Assembly (NCBI GenBank): GCA_014860745.1
Contig: JACZJC010000056.1
Span: 1-64,000, forward strand
DNA length: 64,000 nt
Reading direction: 5' to 3'
Source of the DNA: Anaerolineales bacterium
GTDB lineage: Bacteria; Chloroflexota; Anaerolineae; Anaerolineales; Villigracilaceae
In this document: one piece after another, positions 31,043 through 39,251 of the stretch
How the letters are laid out: the number at the start of each line of letters is the position of its first letter
Numbering within the stretch: the first letter of the stretch is position 1
Made by a program: the position numbers and the translations under genes
The notes under the pieces: model-generated
Database searches by the model: none
Seen by the model: the letters and a program-made list of their open reading frames with translations, nothing else
What the model was told of the DNA's origin: nothing

Positions 31043-33937
31043 ATGGCAGATAACGCTTTCGTCAAAATCGGGACTGCACTTCTTAAACACCAAGTTAAAA
31101 AATTGGTGGGCGAGGAGGCTATGGGCGCCATCGGCGCAGAACTCGCGGATATTGGCGGGGATAAACTCGACGCGTGGCTCGGCGAAAAATCCACGATTGA
31201 AGAACTCAATAAAGCTGGGGAAACCGCGGAAAGATGTTTCCACGATTCAGTTGGGGATCATGAACTCGAACAATGGATGGTCTCGCTTCCCATCGGGAAC
31301 TTACCCAAAGTAACCGAAGCTCTTGCAAAACTCCCGACTTCACCAGACGAAAAAGGACTTGAAAAAGCTCTGCGCGAATCCGTTTCAGATTGGAGAAAAC
31401 TTCCTCCTGAAAAAATAGACCTCGCTGTAAATTCGTTTCTCTCCTGTTTGCGGAGCGCATTACTGCCCATCGAAAAACAGACCTTGATGGTGATTGGTCG
31501 TTCGGTCTTGCGGACGGAAGACAAAGTTAATCAGCTTTTGAAGTTGGTGGAAAATTTACAAGCCCTGAAACTTTCCAACTTGAAACCTGCAACCTTGAAC
31601 CCGCCTGGCTGGTTCTACGGTCATCGCTACGGCGACTTGGCAACTTTCACAGGTCGCGCTGCTGAAATGGACATGCTCAATGCTTGGTTGAATAATGACA
31701 AAGACAATCTGCTCATGCTGCGCGCCTTGGGCGGATTCGGCAAATCCGCGCTGGCATGGACGTGGTTCAACCGCGTCCACCGTGAGCAGTGGCAGACGGC
31801 GGTCTGGTGGTCGTTCTATGAAAAGGAATCGGGCTTTGAGAGTTTTCTCGCGGAGACGCTGAAACATCTCGGCGTGGAGGTCAAAGAGTCCGCGCGGCAG
31901 CAGGTCAATGATCTGCTGGAAGCCATGTGCGGGACGAACATCCTGATCGTGCTGGACGGCTTCGAGCGCTTGCTGCGCCAATACGGGCGGATGGATGCCG
32001 CGCTGGTAAGCGATGACGAGGAGGCGGACATTGACCCATCCCAGCGCGATTGCTCCTCCCCGCTGACGGAAACCTTCCTGCGTGGCTTGAGCGGCGCGGG
32101 GATGCGCTCCAAAGTCTTGATGACCACGCGCCTGTGTCCGCGTGTATTGGAGAGCGCCGACGGCAAACTGCTCAAAGGCTGCCGCGATGAGTCGCTCTCC
32201 GCCTTCTCGCCCGAGGACGCGGTGACGTACTTCCACAACGAAGGCATTAAAGCCACGCGCGCGGAGATCATCGAAGCGTGTGCCGCGTACGGTTATCACC
32301 CGTTGAGTTTGAGCCTGCTGGTCGGTTTGATCAACGAAGACCATGAAAAGCGCGGCGATATTGAGGCGGTGAAGAATCTGGAAATCTTCGAGGACGTGAA
32401 AGCCAGACGACATCACGTTTTGGAACGCGCGTATAAAAGTTTAGCCCCCGAGCGCAGGGATTTGCTGAGCAAGATTTCCTGCTTTCGCGGCTCGATGGAA
32501 TACGCCGTGCTCAAAAAGGTGTTCCCCAGCCCTGATCTGGACAAAGCCCTGCTCGACCTGCGCAAGCGCGGACTGCTGCAATACGTCTCCCCTCTCCTTG
32601 TAGGAGCCCCCTTCGGGGATGATAAGGGGGCGGGGGTGAGGTTCGATATGCATCCGATCGTGCGGCATTATGCGTATGACCACTTCACCGACGAGAAGCG
32701 GCGCAAAGAGACACACGTCGAACTTGCCATGCACTTTATTGACGTCATGCCTGTGACGAACACGAAGGTGAAAACGCTGGAAGACCTCGCGCCAGTTATC
32801 GAACTGTATCATCACATGGTCAGGGCGGGGAATTTGGATGAGGCAATCAAGTTATTCCGTGACCGACTTCAACACGCCATTTATTTTCAATTTGGCGCAT
32901 ATCAACTACAGATTGAACTTTTACGCGCTTTATTTCTCGACGGTGAAGATAAACCGCCGCGCTTGAAAAGTGAAGATTACCAAAGATGGACTCTCAACGA
33001 ACTTGGTAACACCTATTCCATTGGCGGGCAGCCACGTCGCGCCATTCCGCTGTTTGAAATGCAAAATAACATTTGCGAAAAAAAAGGTGATAAGAAAAAT
33101 CTTGCAATCACGTTGGGGAATATGGCGTACATGGCACAAATATACATCGGCGCACTGAGAGAGGCGGAGCGCAACCTGCGCCGTAGAATTGATTTGTGCC
33201 GCGAGATTGCGGATGAAATCGCCGAAGCCATCGGTGATCAGGAATTGGGGCACGTCCTGTCCTATTGCGGCGTGTGGCAGGAGGCGGAGCAGGAATATTC
33301 AAAGTCGCTAGAAGTGACGGAAAAGAATTCGCATGTTCAAAGTCAAGGAATAACTTGGTCATACCGCGCCCTGCGTTTCCTGCTCATGGCAAGAGACAAT
33401 CCAAAATCACAAATCGAAAATCTAAAGTCGTCAATCGAATGTGCCCAACGCGCCCTTGAACTGATAGATGAAGATACAAAGCGAAGATACCCACATCCAA
33501 GAGATTATGTTGGTGCTTACTGGCTGCTTGGTGCGGCTTATCGCGCGGTCTCGACAAACTCGACCACCGACGAATTGACTCTGGCAGAAGAAAACCTGTC
33601 CAAAGCGCTCAATCTGTGTCGGCAAATCAATGCGGTTGATGCAGAAGCCGACATCCTGCTTGATATTGCGCGGTTACGTTATGCCCAAAACGATTTCAAG
33701 GACGCGCAGGAAAAAGCGTCCGAGGCGCTGGTGATTACGGAGCGCAGCGGGTATGTGTTGCAGGGGGCGGATGTGAATTTGTTCCTTGCGCAATATGCGT
33801 TGGAGCAGGAGAAGGACAAAGTCAAGGCAAAAATCTATGCTGAGGAAGCCAAGAAACTCGCCACGTGCGACGGTCCGCCGTATTATTACAAGGTGGCGTA
33901 TGAGGAAGCGGAACGGTTTCTTGAAAACCTAAAGTAG
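31043..33937 (+). CDS. STAND-type NTPase with C-terminal TPR-like repeats
   Basis: 964 residues. Residues 1-170 are a helical N-terminal region without a recognised effector fold. The NTPase core begins about 205: Walker A ALGGFGKSALAW near 232-243, a Walker B-like NILIVLDGFERLL near 300-312, and a TTR motif (KVLMTTRLCPR) near 360, the arrangement of NB-ARC-type STAND proteins. From about 620 the protein is made of TPR-like helical pairs. STAND proteins are switch ATPases used in signalling and in anti-phage defence. Two heptamer arrays lie inside the reading frame. The start ATG 31043 has no clear ribosome site. No effector gene is next to it. Confidence 0.8.
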   Translation: MADNAFVKIGTALLKHQVKKLVGEEAMGAIGAELADIGGDKLDAWLGEKSTIEELNKAGETAERCFHDSVGDHELEQWMVSLPIGNLPKVTEALAKLPTSPDEKGLEKALRESVSDWRKLPPEKIDLAVNSFLSCLRSALLPIEKQTLMVIGRSVLRTEDKVNQLLKLVENLQALKLSNLKPATLNPPGWFYGHRYGDLATFTGRAAEMDMLNAWLNNDKDNLLMLRALGGFGKSALAWTWFNRVHREQWQTAVWWSFYEKESGFESFLAETLKHLGVEVKESARQQVNDLLEAMCGTNILIVLDGFERLLRQYGRMDAALVSDDEEADIDPSQRDCSSPLTETFLRGLSGAGMRSKVLMTTRLCPRVLESADGKLLKGCRDESLSAFSPEDAVTYFHNEGIKATRAEIIEACAAYGYHPLSLSLLVGLINEDHEKRGDIEAVKNLEIFEDVKARRHHVLERAYKSLAPERRDLLSKISCFRGSMEYAVLKKVFPSPDLDKALLDLRKRGLLQYVSPLLVGAPFGDDKGAGVRFDMHPIVRHYAYDHFTDEKRRKETHVELAMHFIDVMPVTNTKVKTLEDLAPVIELYHHMVRAGNLDEAIKLFRDRLQHAIYFQFGAYQLQIELLRALFLDGEDKPPRLKSEDYQRWTLNELGNTYSIGGQPRRAIPLFEMQNNICEKKGDKKNLAITLGNMAYMAQIYIGALREAERNLRRRIDLCREIADEIAEAIGDQELGHVLSYCGVWQEAEQEYSKSLEVTEKNSHVQSQGITWSYRALRFLLMARDNPKSQIENLKSSIECAQRALELIDEDTKRRYPHPRDYVGAYWLLGAAYRAVSTNSTTDELTLAEENLSKALNLCRQINAVDAEADILLDIARLRYAQNDFKDAQEKASEALVITERSGYVLQGADVNLFLAQYALEQEKDKVKAKIYAEEAKKLATCDGPPYYYKVAYEEAERFLENLK
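31565..31599 (+). repeat. five-unit heptamer array in the STAND gene
   Basis: CTGAAAC, TTTCCAA, CTTGAAA, CCTGCAA, CCTTGAA are read as the linker LKLSNLKPATLN just before the NTPase core (residues about 175-186). Confidence 0.75.
33398..33439 (+). repeat. six-unit heptamer array in the STAND gene
   Basis: AATC (once AGTC) recurs exactly every seven bases at 33398, 33405, 33412, 33419, 33426 and 33433. It encodes a loop (NPKSQIENLKSSIE) between TPR-like helices near residues 786-799. Confidence 0.85.
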
Positions 33938-33938
33938 C

Positions 33939-34049
33939 CATGTCACCCTGAGCGATAGCGAAGGGTCTCTACCATAATCATCGAGACTCTCACTGCACTG
34001 GCGTGCAGCGCAAGTGTCGGTCGCAAGAGCACTCCCTCAGAGTGACATG
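33939..34049. repeat. TGTCACCCTGAG-type inverted repeat element
   Basis: Arms CATGTCACCCTGAG (33939-33952) and CTCAGAGTGACATG (34036-34049) match at 13 of 14 positions. Inside are GCGATAGCGAAGGGTCTC-like bases typical of an interspersed palindromic element known from many bacterial genomes. It separates the STAND gene from the convergent GGDEF gene. Confidence 0.75.
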
Positions 34050-34130
34050 AATGGGGCGTATGATGAGCACTGGCGATGTGGTAAGGATTGAAATAGCCCA
34101 CTTTGAAAGGCAATAAAAAATCAATGTCAA

Positions 34131-34991
34131 TTAATCATCGCCTGGAGTGGTCAGCATATTTACTTTATGCATAACCACACAATTTCTCCCTGATTGTTTG
34201 GCTTGATACAGCGCCGCATCAGCCATCTGGAGCAGTTGTTCACCTTTTATTTTATCGCCAGTCAACGTAGCAGCCCCTATACTGACAGTACAACTTACAT
34301 CCTTGCATTTACAAAACTCGTCTTGAAAAGCTGGAGATTTGTTCTCCACCAATGATCGGACTCGGTTGGCAATTGACCAGGCAGTGGTTTTATCAGTGTT
34401 TGGCAGCAGAATAATGATCTCGTCGCCTCCATAACGGACAACAATATCCATCCTGCGAGTGGCTTGTTTTAACAGACTACCGATGCATATTAAGATCTGA
34501 TCCCCAACCTGATGTCCATGAAGATCATTGATCTTCTTATAATGATCCAAATCCAGCATGAGCATGGAAACAGGAATATTGTAGTTCCGCGCTCTGGAAA
34601 TTTCTTTTTCAAGACATCGCTCAAGATGTCGTCGGTTATACATGCCTGTCAGTTGATCTGTGATATTTTCCGTCTGTAAAATATCCAATTGTTTGAGGTC
34701 TTTAACAGTAGTTAAAGTTAGTATACAAACGGCCAGGACAAATAAAGCACCAAAAAAGAAAATTAACGCAACAACCAAGTCTTCTAAATGTCGCTCCTGT
34801 ATCGTAAAAGCTATATAGACAAGATACCCCATTATAAACACCAGGATTAAGGCCCTTAACCCCCACCAACGCCTACGCATTTCCCCCGTCGGCATTTCTG
34901 CCAAAATCTGTGTTGCCGGGTACAGGGAATAGCAAAGTATGAAAATACCTGAAATAATTAGACCAAAGAAAAAAGACTGATCAAAATTCAT
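34131..34991 (-). CDS. membrane diguanylate cyclase (GGDEF domain)
   Basis: 286 residues. Three or four hydrophobic segments in the first 105 residues form a small membrane sensor part. The GGDEF domain starts near 115 (TDQLTGMYNRRHLE). The active-site motif reads RYGGDEI near 186-192, with Ile in place of the usual Phe; the residues needed for metal and GTP binding (Gly-Gly-Asp-Glu) are kept. RRMD five residues upstream fits the RxxD product-inhibition site. Probably makes c-di-GMP. One sampled 60-base line has 21 G+C, lower than neighbours, so the gene may be acquired. Confidence 0.88.
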   Translation of the reverse strand: MNFDQSFFFGLIISGIFILCYSLYPATQILAEMPTGEMRRRWWGLRALILVFIMGYLVYIAFTIQERHLEDLVVALIFFFGALFVLAVCILTLTTVKDLKQLDILQTENITDQLTGMYNRRHLERCLEKEISRARNYNIPVSMLMLDLDHYKKINDLHGHQVGDQILICIGSLLKQATRRMDIVVRYGGDEIIILLPNTDKTTAWSIANRVRSLVENKSPAFQDEFCKCKDVSCTVSIGAATLTGDKIKGEQLLQMADAALYQAKQSGRNCVVMHKVNMLTTPGDD

Positions 34992-35201
34992 ACAGCCTCC
35001 ATTTTGTGCAAAATTTCACTTTCCTTATCTTACTATGGAATTTCCAATTTATTCTTGCATTTATGTTATTGGAATATCGTGCAACACTCATTTCTAAACG
35101 CTCTGCAATTTTCTGCAGCCCTTACCATTTATATGGGTAGAGTGATATGGAAGAATTGAATTTCCGACCCAAATACCGTAAAGGAATGGCACGCCAATTC
35201 G

Positions 35202-35230
35202 TTGACATCCTCCCCCTTTTTTGCTACACT
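35202..35230 (+). promoter_or_regulatory. sigma-70 promoter of the purine island
   Basis: TTGACA (perfect -35, 35202-35207), 17 bases, then TACACT (35225-35230; four of six consensus bases with the key T-A-T positions). The expected start of transcription is about 35237, within the palindrome that follows. Confidence 0.8.
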
Positions 35231-35233
35231 TGA

Positions 35234-35248
35234 AGTTGTCAGACAACT
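35234..35248 (+). promoter_or_regulatory. GntR-type operator palindrome
   Basis: AGTTGTC-A-GACAACT is a perfect 15-base palindrome. Its core TTGTCAGACAA fits TNGTNNNACNA, the consensus of FadR-branch GntR regulators. It covers the expected transcription start, so a bound protein would block the promoter. Two GntR regulators are encoded in the island, both with UTRA-type effector domains, so which one binds is open. Confidence 0.65.
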
Positions 35249-35252
35249 AAAC

Positions 35253-35287
35253 AAATCTCCAATCTCTAATTCTCCAATTACCATTTA
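35253..35287. repeat. heptamer array in the leader of the 8-oxoguanine deaminase gene
   Basis: AAATCTC, CAATCTC, TAATTCT, CCAATTA, CCATTTA fill the untranslated leader up to six bases before the ATG and occupy the place where a ribosome binding site would be. Confidence 0.65.
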
Positions 35288-35293
35288 CTTCCC

Positions 35294-36673
35294 ATGCCCA
35301 CCCTCCTCATAAAAAACGCACACATCGTAACCATGGACGACCATCAGCGGGAGATTCCCGAGGGTGGTCTCTTTATTCGAGACGGCATCATCCAACAGGT
35401 TGGGTCCGAGGCGGAACTTCCCAAGACTGCCGATGAAGTCCTCGACCTCAAGGGGCATGTCGTCCTGCCTGGGCTGGTCAATACCCATCATCATTTTTAT
35501 CAGACCCTCACGCGCGCCGTCCCTGCCGCACAGGATGCAAATCTTTTCAACTGGCTCAAAACTTTATATCCCATTTGGGCGCGACTCACTCCTGATGATA
35601 TTTTTATTTCGACTCAGACCGCACTGGCAGAACTGGCCCTTTCGGGATGCACCACCGCATCGGATCATCTCTACCTGTTTCCAAACGGCTCAAAACTGGA
35701 CGATGAAATTGCTGCGGCTTCCGAGATCGGGGTACGCCTGCAAGCATCGCGCGGTTCGATGAGTCTCGGTGAATCCAAGGGCGGGTTGCCGCCCGATTCA
35801 GTTGTAGATAGCGAAGACAACATCCTCAAAGATTCGCAGCGTCTCATCGAAAAATATCATAACGCGAAAACAGGCGCGATGACCCAGATCGTGCTCGCGC
35901 CCTGCTCGCCGTTCAGCGTTACCTCAGACTTGATGAAACAGTCTGCGAAGCTGGCACGTGAATATGGTGTGCATTTGCATACGCACCTTGCTGAAACCGA
36001 AGATGAAGAAAAATTCTGTATGCAGATGTTCGGTCATCGTCCTGTGGGATATATGCAGGAAGTGGACTGGGTGGGGGATGACGTCTGGTTCGCGCATGCG
36101 GTCTGGGTCAATGACGAAGAGATAAAAGTCTTTGCCAAACATAAATGCGGCGTGGCGCATTGTCCCACTTCGAACATGCGGCTGGCTTCGGGGATCGCTC
36201 CTGTCAAAGAATACCGCGCGGCAGGCGTCAACGTTGGCTTAGGCGTGGACGGTTCCGCATCCAACGATGGTTCTCATCTGCTGGCCGAGGTCCGCAACGC
36301 CATGCTTGTCTCCCGAGTCAAAGAAGGACTGACGGGCTATTCCCTATCCAACGATCCCAATCGAAAATTAATGACCGCTCGCGATGCTCTGCATTTGGGC
36401 ACTCGTGGCGGGGCGGCGGTATTGGGCAGAAATGATATTGGAAGTTTGGAAAGCGGAAAGTGCGCAGATTTTTTTACGATCAACTTGAACAAGCTCGGCT
36501 ATGCGGGCATGCACGACCCTGTCTCTGCCATAGTATTCGGACAGCCCATGAATGTGGATTACACTGTAGTGAATGGAAAGTTCGTTGTGAAAGAAGGCCA
36601 GCTGGTGACCGTGGACTCACGTAAATTGATCGAGAAGCATACCAAAGCCGCCAAACGGTTGCTGGCTGGTTAG
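35294..36673 (+). CDS. 8-oxoguanine deaminase-like amidohydrolase
   Basis: 459 residues, metal-dependent amidohydrolase of the TrzN/AtzB/SsnA branch. Metal ligands: His65 and His67 in VNTHHHFYQT, a His in the HTHLAETEDEE segment near 227, and Asp in LGVDGSASND near 320. The family-typical SNMRLASGIAPVKEYRAAGV is intact. Closest known activity is conversion of 8-oxoguanine to urate; SsnA-type proteins of purine clusters and hydroxyatrazine hydrolases are relatives, so guanine-like substrates are possible. First gene of the island, under the promoter at 35202. No ribosome site is visible because a repeat lies there. Confidence 0.85.
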   Translation: MPTLLIKNAHIVTMDDHQREIPEGGLFIRDGIIQQVGSEAELPKTADEVLDLKGHVVLPGLVNTHHHFYQTLTRAVPAAQDANLFNWLKTLYPIWARLTPDDIFISTQTALAELALSGCTTASDHLYLFPNGSKLDDEIAAASEIGVRLQASRGSMSLGESKGGLPPDSVVDSEDNILKDSQRLIEKYHNAKTGAMTQIVLAPCSPFSVTSDLMKQSAKLAREYGVHLHTHLAETEDEEKFCMQMFGHRPVGYMQEVDWVGDDVWFAHAVWVNDEEIKVFAKHKCGVAHCPTSNMRLASGIAPVKEYRAAGVNVGLGVDGSASNDGSHLLAEVRNAMLVSRVKEGLTGYSLSNDPNRKLMTARDALHLGTRGGAAVLGRNDIGSLESGKCADFFTINLNKLGYAGMHDPVSAIVFGQPMNVDYTVVNGKFVVKEGQLVTVDSRKLIEKHTKAAKRLLAG

Positions 36674-36687
36674 AAGGGATTGAACCG

Positions 36688-37023
36688 ATGGAAATAGTGA
36701 TCAATACGCTGGTGTTTCTTTCCCGTGGAATCCCAGGGTTGGTGGTTTCCGGGTTGGCGATCATCTTAGCGTTTCTTGCGTTAATTAGAAAAGACGAAAG
36801 TTTGATGATAACGGCTGCCTTGTTCGCTTTTCTTGTTACATATACGGCGGGCGCATGGGTGGGCGTTTTGCTGGTGGTTCGGCTGATGCCGCTCTTTTTA
36901 TTGTTGTCTGCATTTGCCATTAGCAGACATGAACCGGTGTTCGCGTGGATCTTGCCGATCCCAACCCTTGGCTACCTCATTTATTTTGTTTTTAAACTTG
37001 TTGCTTCAAATTTCAGCGGTTAA
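36688..37023 (+). CDS. small membrane protein of the purine island (1)
   Basis: 111 residues, four hydrophobic helices. No family recognised. It lies 14 bases after the deaminase gene and resembles the next small gene: both start with a short lead, FLSRGIPGLVVS or FLFGFPGVFLS, keep a TY in the middle and end with AW.L..P. It may be an accessory membrane component, but nothing shows a function. Confidence 0.6.
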   Translation: MEIVINTLVFLSRGIPGLVVSGLAIILAFLALIRKDESLMITAALFAFLVTYTAGAWVGVLLVVRLMPLFLLLSAFAISRHEPVFAWILPIPTLGYLIYFVFKLVASNFSG

Positions 37024-37088
37024 CGAATTGCGGTGTAGCAGGTTTGTGGAGAGACCATGTATCCAGCGGTGATCGGCATTGAGTGCTC

Positions 37089-37424
37089 ATGGATATTTTG
37101 ATCGTTTTCCTTTTCGGGTTTCCCGGAGTCTTCCTTTCCTTATTGGTTTCTGCCGTGGGAATCTTGAAGGATCAGTACTGGCTGGTTCTTATTGGTGCTT
37201 TCCTCTTTATGCCTTTTACCTATTATTTGAATGGCTCGCCGGGACTTCATGGTGGTTTTGTTATTCTTCTGCCGCTTTTTCAATTGGGTTCGACGCTGGC
37301 TGTTTACAAAAAGAAAAGAACCCTGGCGTGGCTTCTGCTGGCGCCTTCGATTTTGATGGTTTTATGGGTTGTTGGAGTGGTATTGGTCTATTCGTTTGGA
37401 ATCAAAGAAGGCGTAGTTTATTGA
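37089..37424 (+). CDS. small membrane protein of the purine island (2)
   Basis: 111 residues from ATG 37089, four hydrophobic helices, probably a tandem paralogue of the preceding gene on the basis of the shared G.PG...S start, TY and AWLLLAP segments. A GTG two codons upstream is an alternative start. No function recognised. It precedes adenine deaminase by 30 bases. Confidence 0.6.
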   Translation: MDILIVFLFGFPGVFLSLLVSAVGILKDQYWLVLIGAFLFMPFTYYLNGSPGLHGGFVILLPLFQLGSTLAVYKKKRTLAWLLLAPSILMVLWVVGVVLVYSFGIKEGVVY

Positions 37425-37454
37425 TACGGGAACCTCACAAAAAATGGAGAACTT

Positions 37455-39245
37455 ATGACATCTTCCACAAAACTCACTCGCACACTCGTTGATGTTGCCA
37501 TGGGACGCTCTCCCGCTGATCTTGTTATTCGCGGGGGTAAATGGGTCAGCGTGCAATCGGGTGAGATCATCCCGAACACCGATGTGGCGATGGTGCAGGG
37601 GCGCATCGCCTTTGTCGGGCGGGATGCGGGGCATACGATCGGTAAGAAGACCAAGGTGATCGAGGCCAAAGGAAAATACCTTGTCCCCGGTTTGCTGGAT
37701 GCGCACATGCATGTTGAGTCGGGCATGGTCACGGTGACGGAATTTGTGCGGGCGGTGGCGGTGCGCGGGACAACGGGCATGTTCATCGATCCGCATGAGA
37801 TTGCGAATATCTTTGGCCTCAAGGGTGTCAAGTTGATGGTAGACGAAGCGCAGAAGCAGCCCATCCATGTTTGGGTGCAGATGCCCTCCTGTGTTCCATC
37901 CGCGCCCGGGTTTGAGACGCCGGGATCCTCCATCGGCCCGAAAGAGGTGACCGAAGCCATGCAATGGAAAGGCATCATCGGCCTCGGTGAGATGATGAAC
38001 TTCCCGGGCGTAGTCATGAGCGACAGGAAGATGCTCGATGAAATGTCCGCGACTCATGCGGCTGGCAAGGTGATCGGCGGACATTACGCCTCACCCGACC
38101 TGGGACTACCGTTCCACGGCTATGTGGCAGGCGGCGCGGAAGATGACCACGAAGGCACGCGCCTGGATGATGCGATTGCCCGGGTACGGCAGGGCATGAA
38201 AGCCATGCTGCGGTATGGTTCGGCCTGGTTCGATGTCGCCGCGCAGGTGAAAGCGATTACCGAAAGGAAAATGGATTCGCGCCGCTTCATCCTTTGCACG
38301 GACGATTCGCATGCGGAAACTCTCGCGGTGGAAGGCCACATGGACCGCGTCCTGCGCCATGCCATCAGCGAGGGCTTGAATCCGATGACAGCCATACAGA
38401 TGATGACGATCAACACGGCCGAGCATTTCGGCCTCACCAAAGAGATGGGCATGATCGCGCCCGGCCGCTGGGGTGATGTGGTGCTGGTGGATGATTTGAT
38501 GAACTTCAAAGCGGAGATGGTCATTGCAAAGGGACAGGTCATTGCCGAGAAGGGCGAGTGGCAGGTCAAATTACCTGCGGTGAAATATCCCAAGTGGGTG
38601 ACCAATTCCGTGCATTTGAAGCGAAAACTGACAGCGGAGGATTTTGTCCTTCGGACGAGAGCAGATGACGGTGCGGAGATCGAGGCGCATGTCATCGGTG
38701 TGATCGAGAATCAGGCGCCCACCCGCCATCTCCGAATGAAGGTCAAGGCGGTGAGCGGAGAAGTCAAAGCGGATTTGAAACGCGACCTTGCGAAGATCGC
38801 GCTGGTGGAACGTCATCGCGCGACGGGAAAAGTCACTGTGGGTTTGATCAGCGGATTTGGCTTTACGCGAAAATGCGCCATCGGTTCGACCGTGGCGCAC
38901 GACAGCCATCATATGATCGTGGTGGGGACGGATGATGAGAGCATGGCGATCGCCGCGAATGAGTTGGCAAAATGCGGCGGTGGTCAGATCGTGGTGATGG
39001 ATGGCAAGGTGATTGGATTGGTGGATTTGCAGATCGCGGGTTTAATGTCGAACGAACGCGCGGATGTTGTGGCAAAGAAGGCCGCTACCGTGCTGGATGG
39101 CTTCAAAATATGCGGAAGCGAATTGAACAACCCGAACATGCAGTTGAGTCTGATGGCGCTGGTGGTCATTCCGGAATTAAGGATTTCGGACAAAGGACTT
39201 GTGGATGTCAACCAGTTCGATTTTGTGCCGGTCTTGGAAGATTGA
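37455..39245 (+). CDS. ade: adenine deaminase
   Basis: 596 residues, length and layout of the Ade family. The metal site is set by LDAHMHVESGMVT near 84-94, FIDPHEIANIFG follows, and FILCTDDSHAETL near 280 carries the catalytic Asp. The C-terminal domain typical of Ade (GFGFTRKCAIGSTVAHDSHH) is complete. It turns adenine into hypoxanthine and ammonia, feeding the xanthine dehydrogenase encoded downstream. GGAGA lies five bases before the ATG, and the regulator gene follows six bases after the stop. Confidence 0.95.
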   Translation: MTSSTKLTRTLVDVAMGRSPADLVIRGGKWVSVQSGEIIPNTDVAMVQGRIAFVGRDAGHTIGKKTKVIEAKGKYLVPGLLDAHMHVESGMVTVTEFVRAVAVRGTTGMFIDPHEIANIFGLKGVKLMVDEAQKQPIHVWVQMPSCVPSAPGFETPGSSIGPKEVTEAMQWKGIIGLGEMMNFPGVVMSDRKMLDEMSATHAAGKVIGGHYASPDLGLPFHGYVAGGAEDDHEGTRLDDAIARVRQGMKAMLRYGSAWFDVAAQVKAITERKMDSRRFILCTDDSHAETLAVEGHMDRVLRHAISEGLNPMTAIQMMTINTAEHFGLTKEMGMIAPGRWGDVVLVDDLMNFKAEMVIAKGQVIAEKGEWQVKLPAVKYPKWVTNSVHLKRKLTAEDFVLRTRADDGAEIEAHVIGVIENQAPTRHLRMKVKAVSGEVKADLKRDLAKIALVERHRATGKVTVGLISGFGFTRKCAIGSTVAHDSHHMIVVGTDDESMAIAANELAKCGGGQIVVMDGKVIGLVDLQIAGLMSNERADVVAKKAATVLDGFKICGSELNNPNMQLSLMALVVIPELRISDKGLVDVNQFDFVPVLED

Positions 39246-39251
39246 GGACTC

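Larger units (their letters stand above)
34992..35293. other. regulatory stretch before the purine island
   Basis: No gene in these 302 bases. The right end holds a good promoter (35202-35230), an overlapping operator-like palindrome (35234-35248) and a heptamer array (35253-35287) that ends six bases before the first start codon. The left two thirds are AT-rich with nothing recognisable. Confidence 0.7.

Noticed and set aside
31556-32416. 286-codon minus-strand frame opposite the STAND ATPase
   Set aside because: The opposite strand encodes the Walker motifs of the real gene; this frame has no family signature.
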